NCBI GenBank assembly: GCA_050732575.1 | Contig: JBOHRF010000114.1 | Coordinates: forward strand, 1-14,322 | Reading direction: 5' to 3' | DNA: 14,322 bases | Origin: JBBDWZ01 sp050732575 | GTDB taxonomy: Bacteria; Gemmatimonadota; Gemmatimonadetes; Longimicrobiales; RSA9 | In this document: one piece after another, positions 13,831 to 14,322 of the stretch | How positions within the stretch are numbered: position 1 is the first letter of the stretch | Layout of the letters: each line of letters opens with the position of its first letter | The notes under the pieces: generated by a model | The model's input: the letters and a program-made list of their open reading frames with translations, nothing else | What the model was told of the DNA's origin: nothing | Database searches by the model: none | Translations under genes and position numbers: made by a program

Positions 13831-13850
13831 CGCCTTTAGCGAAAGGGGCG
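13831..13850 (-). promoter_or_regulatory. Hairpin covering the secE ribosome binding site
   Basis: On the minus strand CGCC-CC-TTT, loop CGCT, AAAGGCG pairs 7 bp with a 2-nt bulge. The 3' arm contains AAAGG, the only Shine-Dalgarno-like sequence for secE, 4 nt from the arm end to the ATG. If it folds, it would lower secE translation or tie it to passage of the upstream ribosome. A short hairpin, so only suggestive. Confidence 0.4.
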
Positions 13851-13908
13851 GCGTTTCCCGGTCGAACGACCCCGGGTGATAACCGTCAACGACCCGGCGC
13901 GCCTCCGT

Positions 13909-14061
13909 TTATTTTGTTTCCTTGTGCGGCGTGTGCTTGTTGCAACGCGGGCAGTGTTTCTTCCACTCCTGGCGTTCCGGATGCTTGCGCCGGTTCTTGG
14001 TCGTGAAGTAGTTCCGTTCCTGGCACGTCGTGCAGGCCAGAATGATCTTGTCTCTGGGCAT
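13909..14061 (-). CDS. rpmG: 50S ribosomal protein L33 (four-cysteine form)
   Basis: L33 is a small zinc-ribbon protein of the 50S subunit near the E site. The 50-residue protein reads MPRDKIILACTTCQERNYFT then TKNRRKHPERQEWKKHCPRC then NKHTPHKETK. The zinc-binding pairs C10-C13 and C37-C40 are intact, so this is the zinc-dependent (C+) version. Bacteria short of zinc often keep a second, cysteine-free copy elsewhere. It starts with ATG at 14059-14061 without a good Shine-Dalgarno. Larger overlapping readings in other frames are shadows. It lies between tuf and secE, as in many bacteria. Confidence 0.95.
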   Translation of the reverse strand: MPRDKIILACTTCQERNYFTTKNRRKHPERQEWKKHCPRCNKHTPHKETK

Positions 14062-14076
14062 CTTGTTCTATCCGTT

Positions 14077-14166
14077 ACGTTCTCGTTCTCGTTTTCGCTC
14101 TCGTTCACGCTCTCGGCTATTCCCGGCTCGTTTTCGTGAATGAAACGTGAGCGAGAACGAGAACGT
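14077..14166. repeat. Inverted repeat of AACGAG hexamers in the tuf-rpmG spacer
   Basis: ACGTTCTCGTTCTCG (14077-14091) and CGAGAACGAGAACGT (14152-14166) are perfect 15-nt reverse complements with a 60-nt loop. Both are AACGAG units in opposite orientation. The loop contains further CTCGTT/CTCGCT-like copies and TTCACG/CGTGAA pairs that allow extra or alternative stems. The repeat fills most of the 115-nt spacer. No T-tract follows, so it is not an intrinsic terminator. Confidence 0.85.
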
Positions 14167-14176
14167 GTACTGCCTT

Positions 14177-14322
14177 CTACAGGATCACTTCGGTGACGAC
14201 GCCCGCGCCCACGGTGCGGCCGCCCTCCCGAATCGCAAAGCGCAGTTCCTTCTCCATGGCTATCGGGCTGATCAGCTCGATCACCATCTGGATGTTGTCC
14301 CCCGGCATCACCATCTCCACCC
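14177..14322 (-). CDS. tuf: Elongation factor Tu, C-terminal fragment (runs off the window)
   Basis: EF-Tu carries aminoacyl-tRNA to the ribosomal A site as a GTP complex. Only the last 48 codons are present, covering the end of domain 3: VEMVMPGDNIQMVIELISPI, then AMEKELRFAIREGGRTVGAG, then VVTEVIL and a TAG stop at 14177-14179. This is the standard EF-Tu C-terminus. It stands upstream of rpmG-secE-nusG, while fusA lies at the other end of the window. The upstream part and the promoter are outside. Confidence 0.97.
   Translation of the reverse strand, partial: VEMVMPGDNIQMVIELISPIAMEKELRFAIREGGRTVGAGVVTEVIL

Noticed and set aside
13860..13892. TTGACG as a -35 box of a secE promoter
   Set aside because: The hexamer is good, but at 17 nt spacing only TTCGAC is found as a -10 box, so the site is not convincing.
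13827..13908. tRNA-Trp or other tRNA between rpmG and secE
   Set aside because: A GGTCGTTCGACC palindrome looks a little like a T-arm, but no anticodon arm or acceptor stem can be built in the 82 nt.

Overview
The window is one bacterial transcription and translation superlocus, with every intact gene on the minus strand. In transcription order (right to left) it reads: tuf 3' end, rpmG, secE, nusG, rplK, rplA, rplJ, rplL, rpoB, rpoC, a pseudogene scar, rpsL, rpsG, fusA 5' end. The intact proteins have family-typical lengths and key residues. The DNA is GC-rich with strong codon bias, so long but meaningless ORFs run antisense to rpoB and rpoC. The organism is a high-GC Gram-negative-type bacterium. 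A Gemmatimonadota-like lineage is my tentative guess, from the protein sequences and an unusual insert in RpoB; I cannot confirm it without a search.

Right part (about 10.8-14.3 kb): EF-Tu, L33, SecE, NusG, L11, L1, L10 and L7/L12. Several genes are tightly coupled: secE/nusG are 2 nt apart, rplK/rplA share a TGATG junction, and rplA/rplJ share an ATGA junction. There is no room for the L10-binding leader that separates rplA and rplJ in E. coli. Middle part (about 2.0-10.6 kb): rpoB and rpoC. They are preceded by a terminator-like hairpin in the rplL-rpoB spacer (a probable attenuator) and followed by a strong intrinsic terminator.

Left part: between rpoC and rpsL lie about 880 bp without an intact gene. 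This stretch holds two decayed C-terminal fragments pointing away from each other. One is a ROK-family protein on the minus strand and the other is a glycoside hydrolase family 28 (polygalacturonase-like) protein on the plus strand. They meet at about position 1743, as if one deletion had removed both N-termini and the shared promoter region of a divergent gene pair. Next come a sigma70-like promoter, a leader with a terminator-like hairpin, and the rpsL-rpsG-fusA operon.

The most unusual non-genic signal is in four intergenic spacers (tuf-rpmG, nusG-rplK, rplL-rpoB, rpsG-fusA). Each carries an inverted repeat built from short G/A-rich 6-mer-like units, and the unit differs between spacers. 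The arms vary from a perfect 15-bp stem to a weak 18/25 match. I found no clear evidence of a new multigene system; the leads worth checking are these repeats, the RpoB insert and the deletion scar.
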